Below, in pieces: positions 53,319 through 61,246 of a stretch of DNA of 64,000 bases. The notes below the pieces were generated by a model. It had not been told where the DNA came from. It searched no databases and saw only the letters and a program-made list of their open reading frames with translations. A program made the translations under genes and the position numbers. The number at the start of each line of letters is the position of its first letter. The first letter of the stretch is position 1. Source of the DNA: Cupriavidus sp. IDO (GTDB lineage: Bacteria; Pseudomonadota; Gammaproteobacteria; Burkholderiales; Burkholderiaceae); the NCBI RefSeq assembly GCF_000812465.1, contig NZ_JWMA01000174.1:1-64000 (forward strand). Direction: 5' to 3'.

Positions 53319-54251
53319 ATGCTGTCGCACCGTCTGCAAGACACCTCGCTGCGCTATTTCCTGGAAGTGGTGCGCAGCGGTTCCCTGACCGACGCCGCGC
53401 AGCGGCTGAACGTCACCGTTTCGGCAGTGAGCCGCCAGGTGGCTGCGCTGGAAGCGCTACTGGGCGTGCCGCTGTTTGATCGCCGGCCGCGCGGCATGGT
53501 GGCCAGTGCCGCCGGCGAGCTGCTCGCCGCCTATGCGCTGCGCGGCGCGCTCGAGGCGGATCGTGTGGTGTCGGAGATTGCCGCCTTGCAGGGTCTGCGC
53601 CGGGGCCGGGTGCGCGTGGCCAGTTCGGCCGGGTTTGCCATCGAGTTCCTGCCGCGCATCATTGCCGAGTTCCGCCAGCGCTATCCGGGGCTGCAATTCC
53701 ATGTGCGCGTGGCGCCGCCGGCCGAGGTCACCGGCATCGTGCTGCATGGCGACGCCGATATCGGCATCACCTACAGCCGCGCGGCGGAGCAGGGCATTCG
53801 CGTCGAGCATCGCCAGTCCGCGCCGGTGATTGCCATCATGCGCCCGGACCATCCGCTGGCGCGCTTTCGCAGCGTGACGCTGGCGCAGATGCAGCCGTAT
53901 CCGCTTGCATTGCCAGAGGGCGACAACACCGTGCGGCAGCTGTTCGACATCGCCTGCGGCGAGCGCGGCATCGTGTTCGAGCCGGTGCTGCTCACCAACC
54001 ACTTCGAGACGCTGACCAACTTCGTGCTGCACGGCGGCGGGCTGTCGATCTCCGGCGCGGTCACGGTCGGCGACCGGCTGCGCCGCGGCGAGCTGCACGC
54101 CGCAGCGATCCGCGAGCGCGGCATGAAGAGCCGCGCCATCGAACTGCAGACGCTGGCCGGGCGCACGCTGCCCGAGGGCGTGCGCGCTTTCCTCAGCTTT
54201 ATCCGCGAGCGCCTGGCGGCCGAGGCGGGCGCGGCGAGTGCTGGCGCGTAG
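53319..54251 (+). CDS. LysR-family transcriptional regulator
   Basis: 310 residues with the LysR helix-turn-helix (LRYFLEVVRSGSLTDAAQRL, VTVSAVSRQVAALEALLGVP) and an effector domain. It is divergent from the amidase/Bug operon, with 130 bp between start codons, and is its probable regulator. Earlier in-frame starts lie inside the amidase gene and are rejected. Confidence 0.9.
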   Translation: MLSHRLQDTSLRYFLEVVRSGSLTDAAQRLNVTVSAVSRQVAALEALLGVPLFDRRPRGMVASAAGELLAAYALRGALEADRVVSEIAALQGLRRGRVRVASSAGFAIEFLPRIIAEFRQRYPGLQFHVRVAPPAEVTGIVLHGDADIGITYSRAAEQGIRVEHRQSAPVIAIMRPDHPLARFRSVTLAQMQPYPLALPEGDNTVRQLFDIACGERGIVFEPVLLTNHFETLTNFVLHGGGLSISGAVTVGDRLRRGELHAAAIRERGMKSRAIELQTLAGRTLPEGVRAFLSFIRERLAAEAGAASAGA

Positions 54252-54319
54252 GCGCCGCACTGCACGCGCACTCGCTAAGCCGCGTGCTGGCGCCGCGTCG
54301 TGGCCGGCCCGTCAGCGCA

Positions 54320-55390
54320 TCAGGCGCGCCAGGTGCTGCCCGACACGTCGGTGCTGCCCGGCGCGCCAGTCATGCCAGTCCCTTCGCGCCGCACGTGGAT
54401 GTCGTTGTTGACTTCGGTGACACCATAGGTACCGTCGGCGATATCTTCGATGTAGTACTTCTGGCTGCGGTCGCGCACGGTGCCAGACAGCGACACCACG
54501 CCGTTGCTCACGTCCACGCTGACGTCGCTGACGTCAACACCGCGCGCATAGGTGAGCCGCTCGCAGATCTGGTCGCGGATGCGATCGTCGCTGCGCTGGT
54601 AGCCGCGCGGGCCGGCACGGCGCTCGTGTTCGTGCTCGTCAGAGGTGCCGAACAGATCGCCCACGGCCTCGCCGATACGGCGGCCAAGGTTGTAGAGCAC
54701 GCCATGATCCTCGCGCTCGCCGTTGCGGTCGTCATCGACCTCCCAGCCGCGGCGGAGCGCGCTTTCGCGGCTATAACTGCGGCCGTAGCGCTGGTCTTCG
54801 TCCCAGTCGCCGCGTGGTTCGGTCCAGTAGCGGGTGTCGCTGCGCAGTTCGCTGAAGGCGGGATCGTGGCCGCCGGCGCGTGCCGGTTCGCGTGCGCGGT
54901 CCGAGCTTTCGCGCCACTGGCGCTCGGCGTACTCGTCATCGCGCTGCCATGCCCGCGGATCGCGCCATTCGCTGGCGCGTTCCCAGCCATAGCCATAGGC
55001 GCCGTTCCCGTAGCCGCCATTCAGGCCATAGCGCAGGTTGCTGCCGTAGCCGCCACCCGGGCGGCCCATCTCGCGCCGCATCGCGCGGCCTTCTTCGCGA
55101 CGGCCATAGCGGCCATCATCCTGGCTGCCGTAGCGGCCGCCATAGCGATCCTCGTCGCGGCTGCCATAGCGGCTCTCATAGCCTCGGCCCGACGGCCGTT
55201 CGGGATAACGGCCCGCACCGTACTGCTCGCTGTAGCCTTCAGGCGGGCGGGCGGGGCCACCGTAGCTGGTCTGGCCCGGGGTCATCTGCTGGCGCCGGCG
55301 CTGCGCCAGCCAGCGCTCGCGCTCGGATTCAGGCTGCCAGTCGTCGTCCGACGCCTGGCGGCGTTGGCGTTCGTCGTAGTAGTAGCTCAT
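54320..55390 (-). CDS. BON-domain protein with Tyr/Gly/Arg-rich repetitive N-terminal region
   Basis: 356 residues. The first 220 are low complexity, rich in R, G, Y, D and E with irregular GRYGSQDD/GRYGRREE-type repeats. The C-terminus has GVLYNLGRRIGEAVGDLFG and then a BON domain (about 270-335: IRDQICERLTYARGVDVSDV, VVSLSGTVRDRSQKYYIEDI). BON domains bind envelope or phospholipid surfaces and often belong to osmotic or acid stress proteins. There is no signal peptide. AGGAAA precedes the ATG. A long Ala-rich frame on the other strand is its shadow. Confidence 0.85.
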   Translation of the reverse strand: MSYYYDERQRRQASDDDWQPESERERWLAQRRRQQMTPGQTSYGGPARPPEGYSEQYGAGRYPERPSGRGYESRYGSRDEDRYGGRYGSQDDGRYGRREEGRAMRREMGRPGGGYGSNLRYGLNGGYGNGAYGYGWERASEWRDPRAWQRDDEYAERQWRESSDRAREPARAGGHDPAFSELRSDTRYWTEPRGDWDEDQRYGRSYSRESALRRGWEVDDDRNGEREDHGVLYNLGRRIGEAVGDLFGTSDEHEHERRAGPRGYQRSDDRIRDQICERLTYARGVDVSDVSVDVSNGVVSLSGTVRDRSQKYYIEDIADGTYGVTEVNNDIHVRREGTGMTGAPGSTDVSGSTWRA

Positions 55391-55632
55391 GCTGATTTCC
55401 TGACAATGTGAGTCTGGCGCCATGTGCGGAGACCGACGCCAAAAAGCACGCGGCCCGCGGGCGCTGTATTCAGGAAACCGCAAGATTCGTACCGTGCAGC
55501 GGCACGGCCCGTTGCGGCACCGGGGCGGTGGGAGCCGTGCAAGCCTTGCAGAGCTTGTAAGGCTTGCCGGTAGGCGCGCTGTCATGTCGATATTGCGCCA
55601 TTTCCCGTGAAGTTACCTTTGCCTGCCCGGGC

Positions 55633-56979
55633 TTAACCGGCCAGCTTCTTCGCCGCGGCCTGCAGGCCGTCCAGGATGCTGTCCGCCAGTCTCGGGGGGA
55701 AGTCTTCAGGCAGCTGAATGCGCACCGCGTGCACAACCCCCGGTGTGCGGGCGATCAGGTCGTCGACGACGAAAGCGGCGTCATTGCCGTCGGCCGTGAC
55801 GATACCGAGGCGCTGGCCCACGCCCAGCCAGTGCCGGCGCAGGATGTCGCGCATCTTCCAGTGCGCGTTCTTCGAGCGTACGGCCATGGCCATCCTGGCC
55901 CCGTACGGCGAGAGTTTTCCGGGCCCTTCGCCAAGCAGCGGGTAGGCTGACATCACGTCGTACAGCGGCGTGAGCGCATAGGCGCCGCCCGGACGCTGCA
56001 ACAGGCTGAAGTTCTTGGCGTGGCCGTCGGTCGCGCACAGCATCCAGAACAGGACCTGCGCCTGGAAGAATTGCTGCCTGTCGGCGTCCCGGTGCATGGA
56101 GCCATCCAGCAGCGCCATGATCTGGCTGACCCCTGGACCGCCGTCGGATTCATACTTCAGATGTGGCGGCGTCCCAGTCGCCTGGCACATATCTTCCTGG
56201 GGCAGGCGAATGAGCCATCGGCCCCCGCGCTCCCACCAGCGGCGGTCAAACCGCTCCACGCAGAGCACCTTCTGGTCTTCAAAGCGCAGCGGCTCGCAGT
56301 TTGCAACGGGCAACCCATAGGCCCTCAGGATCAGGGAGCAGAGCCACTCGTTTTCCACCGACTCGGTCAGGTCGAACTTCATATTGCCGACCAACCCCAT
56401 CGGCAGCTTGAAGATATGAGTGGTCGGCGTGGAGCCGTGCGGCCGGCACCACTGGCCTTCGTTCAGCAGAAACGCGGTCTTCTCCTGAGCGCCGGCGATG
56501 GAAATACGGAAGTCCTCGTCATCGGCAGGGATCCCGCCAGGCGGTGGGGGCGCTACGGTCGCGCGCAGGACCTGTGCGACCTCCTGCTCGCTGATGGCTT
56601 GCGCCTCCACGCGCTGGACCCCCGCAGGGATGGCGCCGTCCGGGAGGATTTGCAGAGCGCCGACGCAGTCCCGGCCAATCTGCGCCAGCAAGTCGAAGGC
56701 ATCGGTGGTCCTGGCCTGGAACCGGCGTGCGATTCGCTCCCGGATTGCCAGGCTATCCGGGAGCAGGTTGTCGAAGTACGACCGTACCTTCTCACCACGC
56801 AGAGGCGTATTCCCAGGGGTGAACGGCAACGACAGCGACAGGGGCCGGCCCTGCGCCGAGGCAACCCAGTCCGGCGAATACGCGAGGATATCGCCCTGGT
56901 GCGGATGCAATTGCCAGGTCCCGACATGGACACCGTTCATCCATAGACCCAGGGCCCGGGTATGCGAACGACGACCCAT
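55633..56979 (-). CDS. hipA: HipA-family serine/threonine kinase toxin
   Basis: A 448-residue type II toxin kinase. It has the N-terminal HipA subdomain, the glycine-like loop with autophosphorylated Ser160 in ISIAGAQEK, the catalytic Asp318 in TDGHAKNFS with Asn323, and the metal-binding Asp341 in LYDVMSAY. Known HipA kinases phosphorylate glutamyl-tRNA synthetase and cause dormancy. All catalytic residues are present, so it should be active. It begins four bases after the HipB stop. Confidence 0.92.
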   Translation of the reverse strand: MGRRSHTRALGLWMNGVHVGTWQLHPHQGDILAYSPDWVASAQGRPLSLSLPFTPGNTPLRGEKVRSYFDNLLPDSLAIRERIARRFQARTTDAFDLLAQIGRDCVGALQILPDGAIPAGVQRVEAQAISEQEVAQVLRATVAPPPPGGIPADDEDFRISIAGAQEKTAFLLNEGQWCRPHGSTPTTHIFKLPMGLVGNMKFDLTESVENEWLCSLILRAYGLPVANCEPLRFEDQKVLCVERFDRRWWERGGRWLIRLPQEDMCQATGTPPHLKYESDGGPGVSQIMALLDGSMHRDADRQQFFQAQVLFWMLCATDGHAKNFSLLQRPGGAYALTPLYDVMSAYPLLGEGPGKLSPYGARMAMAVRSKNAHWKMRDILRRHWLGVGQRLGIVTADGNDAAFVVDDLIARTPGVVHAVRIQLPEDFPPRLADSILDGLQAAAKKLAG

Positions 56980-56983
56980 CACG

Positions 56984-57259
56984 TCACCACGGCTGGTCGG
57001 ACGGAGCGCCCGAGGGAGATCCTGATACCACAGCGGCGGGACCATCCTTGCGCAACACTAGCTCCACCCCGAGGATCGCCAGCAAACGCATCAGCCGGCC
57101 GGTACTCACCGCTTCGGCATTGCGCTCGAGCGCGGACAGAGTCTGCTGTGTGACGCCCAGGCGGCTCGCCACTTGCGCCTGAGTCATGCCCGCATCCTTC
57201 CGGAACGCCTGCAGAAGTGTCGAAAGCTGCTCGGGAGTGCGCAGGATATAGTCCGTCAT
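56984..57259 (-). CDS. hipB: HipB-like antitoxin, Xre-family repressor
   Basis: 91 residues. A Cro/C1-type helix-turn-helix covers about 15-65 (LLQAFRKDAGMTQAQVASRL, GVTQQTLSALERNAEAVSTG). The flexible Gly/Ser/Pro-rich C-terminus is like those that insert into HipA. It neutralises HipA and represses the operon through the upstream operators. Coupled to hipA. Confidence 0.92.
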   Translation of the reverse strand: MTDYILRTPEQLSTLLQAFRKDAGMTQAQVASRLGVTQQTLSALERNAEAVSTGRLMRLLAILGVELVLRKDGPAAVVSGSPSGAPSDQPW

Positions 57260-57273
57260 ACAAGTCTTAGGCT

Positions 57274-57369
57274 GTATTCATGATATACAAATCATAGTTT
57301 GTATTTTAGAAATACGCAATGTGGTTTGTATTTCCAGAATACAGCCAGTGAGTTGTATTTGTCAGAAAT
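57274..57369. promoter_or_regulatory. Four HipB operators with 27-bp period
   Basis: 15-bp GTAT-N7-ATAC palindromes start at 57274 (centre TCATGAT), 57301 (TTTAGAA) and 57328 (TTCCAGA). A fourth, with a degraded right arm (GTAT-TTGTCAG-AAAT), starts at 57355. Spacing is exactly 27 bp each time, about 2.5 helical turns. The array begins 15 bp upstream of the hipB ATG, in locally AT-rich DNA. A multi-operator array is known for Escherichia coli hipBA. Confidence 0.8.
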
Positions 57370-57450
57370 CGGCCTGGACCCATGGACGCCATGCAACACG
57401 CCGATAGAGAGTTGCCTGCGCTTCGTTGTTATCGCCGGTGGCCTCGCTCC

Positions 57451-57798
57451 TCAGACCAGCACGTGACGCGCTTCTCGAAAGAAGCGCTGAATCTCTTGTT
57501 CAATGTCCGGATCGATCATTTTGTCCGGCCGGTTTCCGTTCGGGCAGGCAAGCCTTGGGGTCGTTCCAAACAAGCGACAAATCAACGGGCGCTCCGAATA
57601 CACGCTGCATCCCTTGGTATCAAGATGAGGGCAACTCAGATTTGCGAGCGCAGTCTCGTGCTCGGCATCGCTCTTAACGGGAAGCCTCGACATCTCTTCC
57701 GTTGAGGTTGTTACGGGCCCACAACAGTCATGACATCCAGGGGTGCACTCGAATGTGGGAATTCGTGAGCGAAAAAATCTGATCTTTTGACTATTCAT
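57451..57798 (-). CDS. YkgJ-family cysteine-cluster protein
   Basis: 115 residues. The cluster FECTPGCHDCCGP near residues 17-29 (CxxxCxxCC) and later Cys in CPHLDTKGCSVYSERPLICR and LACPNG are the family's predicted Zn/Fe-chelating residues. The function is not established. ATG 57798 gives the full family length; the longer frame overlaps the next gene and is not coding. The 134-bp gap upstream suggests its own promoter. Confidence 0.85.
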   Translation of the reverse strand: MNSQKIRFFRSRIPTFECTPGCHDCCGPVTTSTEEMSRLPVKSDAEHETALANLSCPHLDTKGCSVYSERPLICRLFGTTPRLACPNGNRPDKMIDPDIEQEIQRFFREARHVLV

Positions 57799-57932
57799 TG
57801 GTGCAGGTATCAGGCAGTCGGCGAAGGGCGAGCCGAGGCTGCGGAGGTTGCGTGCTACGTTCATCTCAAATGTGCGTCGACACCACGCGTCAGGAAACCA
57901 CGCTCTTTGCCAAGCGCCTCGTTTCAGGTACC

Positions 57933-59084
57933 TCACAGCCCGGACAAATGCCGCGCTAGCCAGACCGATGCCAACACCGCGGCAATGGCCCAGAGCGTCA
58001 CGATCACCAGCGCCGCAGCGTGGTTGACAGGGCGGTTGGCGGCCGCCGCGGCCGCCGCGCGATGCTCGCGCATCACCTCGATCGGAATCCACCGTATTGC
58101 CAGCAACAAGCCGAGAGGCACCACTACCACGTCATCCAGATAGCCGAGCACCGGAATGAAATCGGGAATCAGGTCAATGGGCGACAAGGCATAAGCGGCC
58201 ACCGGCAAGGCCAGTGCTTTCGCATACCATGGCGTGCGGGGATCTTGCGCGGCCAGCCATACCGCGTGCGCATCTTCCTTGACTGCGCGAGCCCAGCGCC
58301 GGGAACGGGCGGCCAAATGAGGCAGAAGGTCCCGGCGCCACAAGTGCAGACGCACATCGTCCAGCACCGGGACCGCGGCGAGGGCGAGTAGCAGCGTTGC
58401 CAGCGCAAGCGTGGCGCTGAACCCGACGTGCTTGAACCCCAGGGCACCAATCACGCCACCGGAAAAGAACAATGCGACCAGGGTGATGAGTACCCGTAGT
58501 TTGTGCCGATTGGCGAGCACCAGTGGCTTGCTCGAATCGGCTCTGGACAGGTTCCAGTAGAACAGCTTGCCTAGTTCGATGCCGATGTCGGTGACCATGC
58601 CGGTGACATGCGTGGTGCGGATCTCGGCGTTAGACAGCTTGGTGACCATGGCATTCTGCAAGCCCATGATGAAACACAGCACCATGACCGTGGCCGGCAC
58701 GAACAACCATTCGTGGTGCTCGAGATTGCTTCCGAGCAGGCCAAAACACACCAACAGGGCGGCTTCCAGCATCAGCGGCAATGCATATTCGCTATGCAGC
58801 TGCTCGCGCCGCCCCCAGTTGATCAGCACCGCTGAGGTGGCGGCACCCGCCAGAAACGACAGCAGGGCCCCCAGGCCGTCCAGCATCAGCCAGAGGCTGC
58901 CAAGCGCCAGGTTGTCGGCCATGGCGGATACAATGCCCGACATGTGCGAGGTGTACTGCTGCACGGCCAGGAAGCCGCCCGCGTTGGTCGCTCCGGCAAC
59001 AAAGGCCAGGTAGCAGGCCAGTTGCCGATTGCTTCCGGGACTACGCTCCTTCCCGGTGAGCTTACGCAAATACAGGATTGGCAT
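57933..59084 (-). CDS. DUF1275 (YoaK)-DUF1232 (YkvA) fusion membrane protein
   Basis: 383 residues. The N-terminal 225 form a DUF1275 multispanning domain (LACYLAFVAGATNAGGFLAV, TSHMSGIVSAMADNLALGSL). The C-terminal part holds a DUF1232 segment (ALALPVAAYALSPIDLIPDF, IPVLGYLDDVVVVPLGL) and a final transmembrane helix. Both domains are of unknown function and normally occur in separate proteins. It starts 41 bp after the spermidine-synthase-like gene, likely the same transcript. Confidence 0.85.
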   Translation of the reverse strand: MPILYLRKLTGKERSPGSNRQLACYLAFVAGATNAGGFLAVQQYTSHMSGIVSAMADNLALGSLWLMLDGLGALLSFLAGAATSAVLINWGRREQLHSEYALPLMLEAALLVCFGLLGSNLEHHEWLFVPATVMVLCFIMGLQNAMVTKLSNAEIRTTHVTGMVTDIGIELGKLFYWNLSRADSSKPLVLANRHKLRVLITLVALFFSGGVIGALGFKHVGFSATLALATLLLALAAVPVLDDVRLHLWRRDLLPHLAARSRRWARAVKEDAHAVWLAAQDPRTPWYAKALALPVAAYALSPIDLIPDFIPVLGYLDDVVVVPLGLLLAIRWIPIEVMREHRAAAAAAANRPVNHAAALVIVTLWAIAAVLASVWLARHLSGL

Positions 59085-59124
59085 GGTTGCGTTGGTCAGG
59101 AGGCTTGCGCGGGGAGGGGGCTTG

Positions 59125-59955
59125 TCAATACCGGACCTGCAGCCTTCCCGGCCTGGGCCAGGAGGCGCGATCCGACGCAATGCGCTCGCCGCGCTTCAGG
59201 CGGCGGGCGGCCGTAGTCAGGTTCAGTGGATGCGCAGTTTCCAGGATGCGCGCACGGGCCATCAGTGCATCCAGGGAGGGCAGTTTGTGTGCTCCTTTCC
59301 AGGCGAACAGCGTGTAGTTGCAACTGTCCTCGGAAAGGGAAAGCGATATCGAGCGACCGAACACGGCGCCGACTTCCTCCAGGTAGAGCGGAATATCGGG
59401 ATCGCTTTCAAGAAAGTTCGCGACCAGCACACCGGTATCGGTCAGGCGTGCATGACAGGCGGCATAGAAGTCCGCGGTGCCAAGCTGTACCGGCATGCCG
59501 TCAGCCAGGAATCCGTCCACCAGGATGACGTCCGGTTGTCCATCCTGGTTCGCGACATACTCGGCGCCATCCGCACAAACCACCTCGAGCCGTTCATCGT
59601 CCGAGGGAATCTGGAACTGCTCGCGCAGGGCAATGACCGCCGGGTTGATTTCGACTGCCACAATCCTGGTGTTGGGCAGATGCCGGTAGCAATACTTGGC
59701 AAGTGAACCGCCACCGAGGCCGATCATGGAGATTCTGGCAGGGGTAGGGTGCAATAGCAGGAATCCCATCATCGTCCGCGTATAACCCAGCACTAGCTTG
59801 TCGGGATCCTTGCGCGACATGAAGCTTTGGGTGGCCAGCGCGTCGAAATGCAGCGACAGGGCGTGTTGGGTTTCCAACACCTTGGGCGTACCGTCGTTGG
59901 TCGCCTCGGCCAGGAATTCCAGATAGGCCTCGAATGAGGTGCGGTCGGCGTGCAC
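59125..59955 (-). CDS. Spermidine-synthase-like methyltransferase-fold protein
   Basis: 276 residues. Motif I is ISMIGLGGGSLAKYC with an acidic VAVEINPAVI after it, then VCADGAEYV and DVILVDGF, the aminopropyltransferase/SAM-fold layout. There is no clear N-terminal polyamine-recognition beta sheet, so it may be a SpeE-like protein of other specificity. Translation starts at GTG 59955, 12 bp after the HPr-like gene, so the two are co-transcribed. Confidence 0.8.
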   Translation of the reverse strand: MHADRTSFEAYLEFLAEATNDGTPKVLETQHALSLHFDALATQSFMSRKDPDKLVLGYTRTMMGFLLLHPTPARISMIGLGGGSLAKYCYRHLPNTRIVAVEINPAVIALREQFQIPSDDERLEVVCADGAEYVANQDGQPDVILVDGFLADGMPVQLGTADFYAACHARLTDTGVLVANFLESDPDIPLYLEEVGAVFGRSISLSLSEDSCNYTLFAWKGAHKLPSLDALMARARILETAHPLNLTTAARRLKRGERIASDRASWPRPGRLQVRY

Positions 59956-59967
59956 TGTTGGTTTCCG

Positions 59968-60240
59968 TTATAGAGGCTCAGGGAGCGCCCAATCCCTGAG
60001 CAATGCCGCGATGGTGACGAGGGCAGCGGCCTCGTCCGGCCCGGCCGCCTGGATGCGCACGCGCGTCCCCACCCTCGCGGACAGCCGCATGACCTCCATG
60101 ACGTCCTTGGCATTTGCGACCCAGGCGTCGCTGGTGAGCCGGATCTCGGACTCGAACTGACTGGCCGTAATCGCCAACCGCGCGGAATTCCGTCCCTGGA
60201 ACCCGTTCCTGGCGGTCACCTCGATCGTCACTTCTACCAC
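59968..60240 (-). CDS. HPr-like protein with Gln15 and Asp46
   Basis: 90 residues from GTG 60240, which has GAGGG at good spacing. Length and secondary-structure pattern match HPr. At the active-site loop it reads NGFQGRNSARL, so residue 15 is Gln instead of the phosphorylatable His. At the regulatory site it reads NAKDVMEVM, so residue 46 is Asp instead of Ser. Bacillus Crh also has Gln15 but keeps Ser46. The protein therefore cannot carry PTS phosphate at 15 and resembles a permanently Ser46-phosphorylated HPr. A longer frame to 60438 runs through the AT-rich promoter and is rejected. Confidence 0.82.
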   Translation of the reverse strand: MVEVTIEVTARNGFQGRNSARLAITASQFESEIRLTSDAWVANAKDVMEVMRLSARVGTRVRIQAAGPDEAAALVTIAALLRDWALPEPL

Positions 60241-60384
60241 TGCGCCCTCAAGAGAGTGAACTTCAAGACTCAATCTGTACTGATGCCGCGTGTTGTGCTG
60301 CCTGGCACGCGTCTCATCATCCCAGGCTTCCGGAGTCACGGCTGTGCCGTGCAGGCGGGATGCGCAATGAGTCTTGTAGTCAGA

Positions 60385-60405
60385 TATAATGATAATGCCA
60401 TTATA
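60385..60405. promoter_or_regulatory. Inverted repeat in divergent promoter (RHH operator candidate)
   Basis: TATAATG-N7-CATTATA, a perfect 7-bp inverted repeat in an AT-rich patch 22 bp before the ribbon-helix-helix gene and 144 bp before the HPr-like gene. Each arm contains a -10-like TATAAT/ATTATA. The neighbouring RHH protein is the natural ligand. Confidence 0.65.
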
Positions 60406-60427
60406 ATACAATGACACTCCAGAACGC

Positions 60428-60631
60428 ATGGAATCCAAGACTGCCCGTCTGACCGTATTGATCGACCCGGTGAAGAAGAAGGCCTTTGAGGCGCTGTGTG
60501 CCGCCCAAGACCAGACGCCATCTCAGGTTGTTCGCCAGCTGATTCGCGACTATTTGCAGCAGCACGAGGTGGACTACGCCACCAGGCCGAAGGTCGGCGC
60601 ACCCAGGTTGGCTGCGAACGAACGTGAGTGA
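60428..60631 (+). CDS. Ribbon-helix-helix (CopG/Arc-type) DNA-binding protein
   Basis: 67 residues. The strand ARLTVLIDP is followed by helices KKKAFEALCAAQDQTPSQVV and RQLIRDYLQQH, the classical RHH fold that binds DNA as a dimer. It is divergent from the HPr-like gene with an inverted repeat between them, so it may regulate both. No toxin partner is adjacent. Confidence 0.82.
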   Translation: MESKTARLTVLIDPVKKKAFEALCAAQDQTPSQVVRQLIRDYLQQHEVDYATRPKVGAPRLAANERE

Positions 60632-60721
60632 TACGTAGCAGGGAAGGATCAGCCTGGATGCTGGGCCCAACCTGGCCATTTGCAGGGCATCGCACGCATG
60701 CGGTGCTACCCCGCGAGCTAC

Positions 60722-61246
60722 CTAGCGCCGTGCGGAATCGGTCTGCCGCACGGCGCTAAGAATTCCACGCAGGATCTCTATGGGCGGCGGTGGACAGCCG
60801 GGCACGGTTACGTCGACCGGGATCACATTGGCGACACCGCCGCAGCTCGCATAGCTCTCGCCGAAGATCCCGCCGGTGCAACCGCAGTCGCCTACCGCCA
60901 CCACCAGTTTCGGCTCCGGGGTTGCCGCGTAAGTGCGCCGCAGGGCCTCCTCCATATGACGCGAAACGGGCCCGGTCACCAGCAGCATGTCGGCATGGCG
61001 CGGGCTGGCGACGAATTTGATGCCCAGGCCTTCGATGTTGTAGTAAGGATTGCCGAGTGCGTGGATTTCCAGCTCGCAGCCATTGCACGAACCTGCGTCG
61101 ACCTGCCGGATCGTCAGCGCCCGGCCCAGAATGTCGAGCAGTTCGCGGTGGATGCGCTGGATAGAGGAGGCGGCCTCGCCGGCGGTGGGCGGCGCCGGCT
61201 CAGTAACAATGCCGGTGCGGACGATCTGCTTGAGAATTTGCCACAT
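60722..61246 (-). CDS. Hydrogenase-4/complex I small subunit-like protein (HyfI/NuoB-like)
   Basis: 174 residues. Cysteines for an N2-like [4Fe-4S] cluster are Cys54 and Cys57 (GSCNGCELE), Cys121 (GDCGCTGG) and Cys151 (VPGCPPPP). It would hand electrons to or from the large subunit encoded just upstream; start and stop share one base (TGATG). All cluster ligands are present although the partner's NiFe site is missing. The start at 61246 is preferred to the longer frame. Confidence 0.9.
   Translation of the reverse strand: MWQILKQIVRTGIVTEPAPPTAGEAASSIQRIHRELLDILGRALTIRQVDAGSCNGCELEIHALGNPYYNIEGLGIKFVASPRHADMLLVTGPVSRHMEEALRRTYAATPEPKLVVAVGDCGCTGGIFGESYASCGGVANVIPVDVTVPGCPPPPIEILRGILSAVRQTDSARR

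Noticed and set aside
54284..55411. 375-codon Ala-rich plus-strand frame that looks like a membrane protein
   Set aside because: It is the shadow of the Tyr/Gly/Arg-rich BON protein; the sense strand has the ribosome-binding site and a recognisable BON domain.
57301..57369. Short spaced repeats as a possible CRISPR remnant
   Set aside because: The 27-bp period consists of 15-bp palindromes with 12-bp gaps immediately upstream of hipB, so they are operators, not repeat-spacer units.
57382..57705. 107-codon plus-strand frame downstream of the hip operators
   Set aside because: Antisense to the YkgJ-family gene; no ribosome-binding site or family features.
60241..60438. N-terminal extension of the HPr-like frame
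   Set aside because: It runs through the AT-rich divergent promoter and overlaps the RHH start. The GTG at 60240 gives exact HPr length and numbering.
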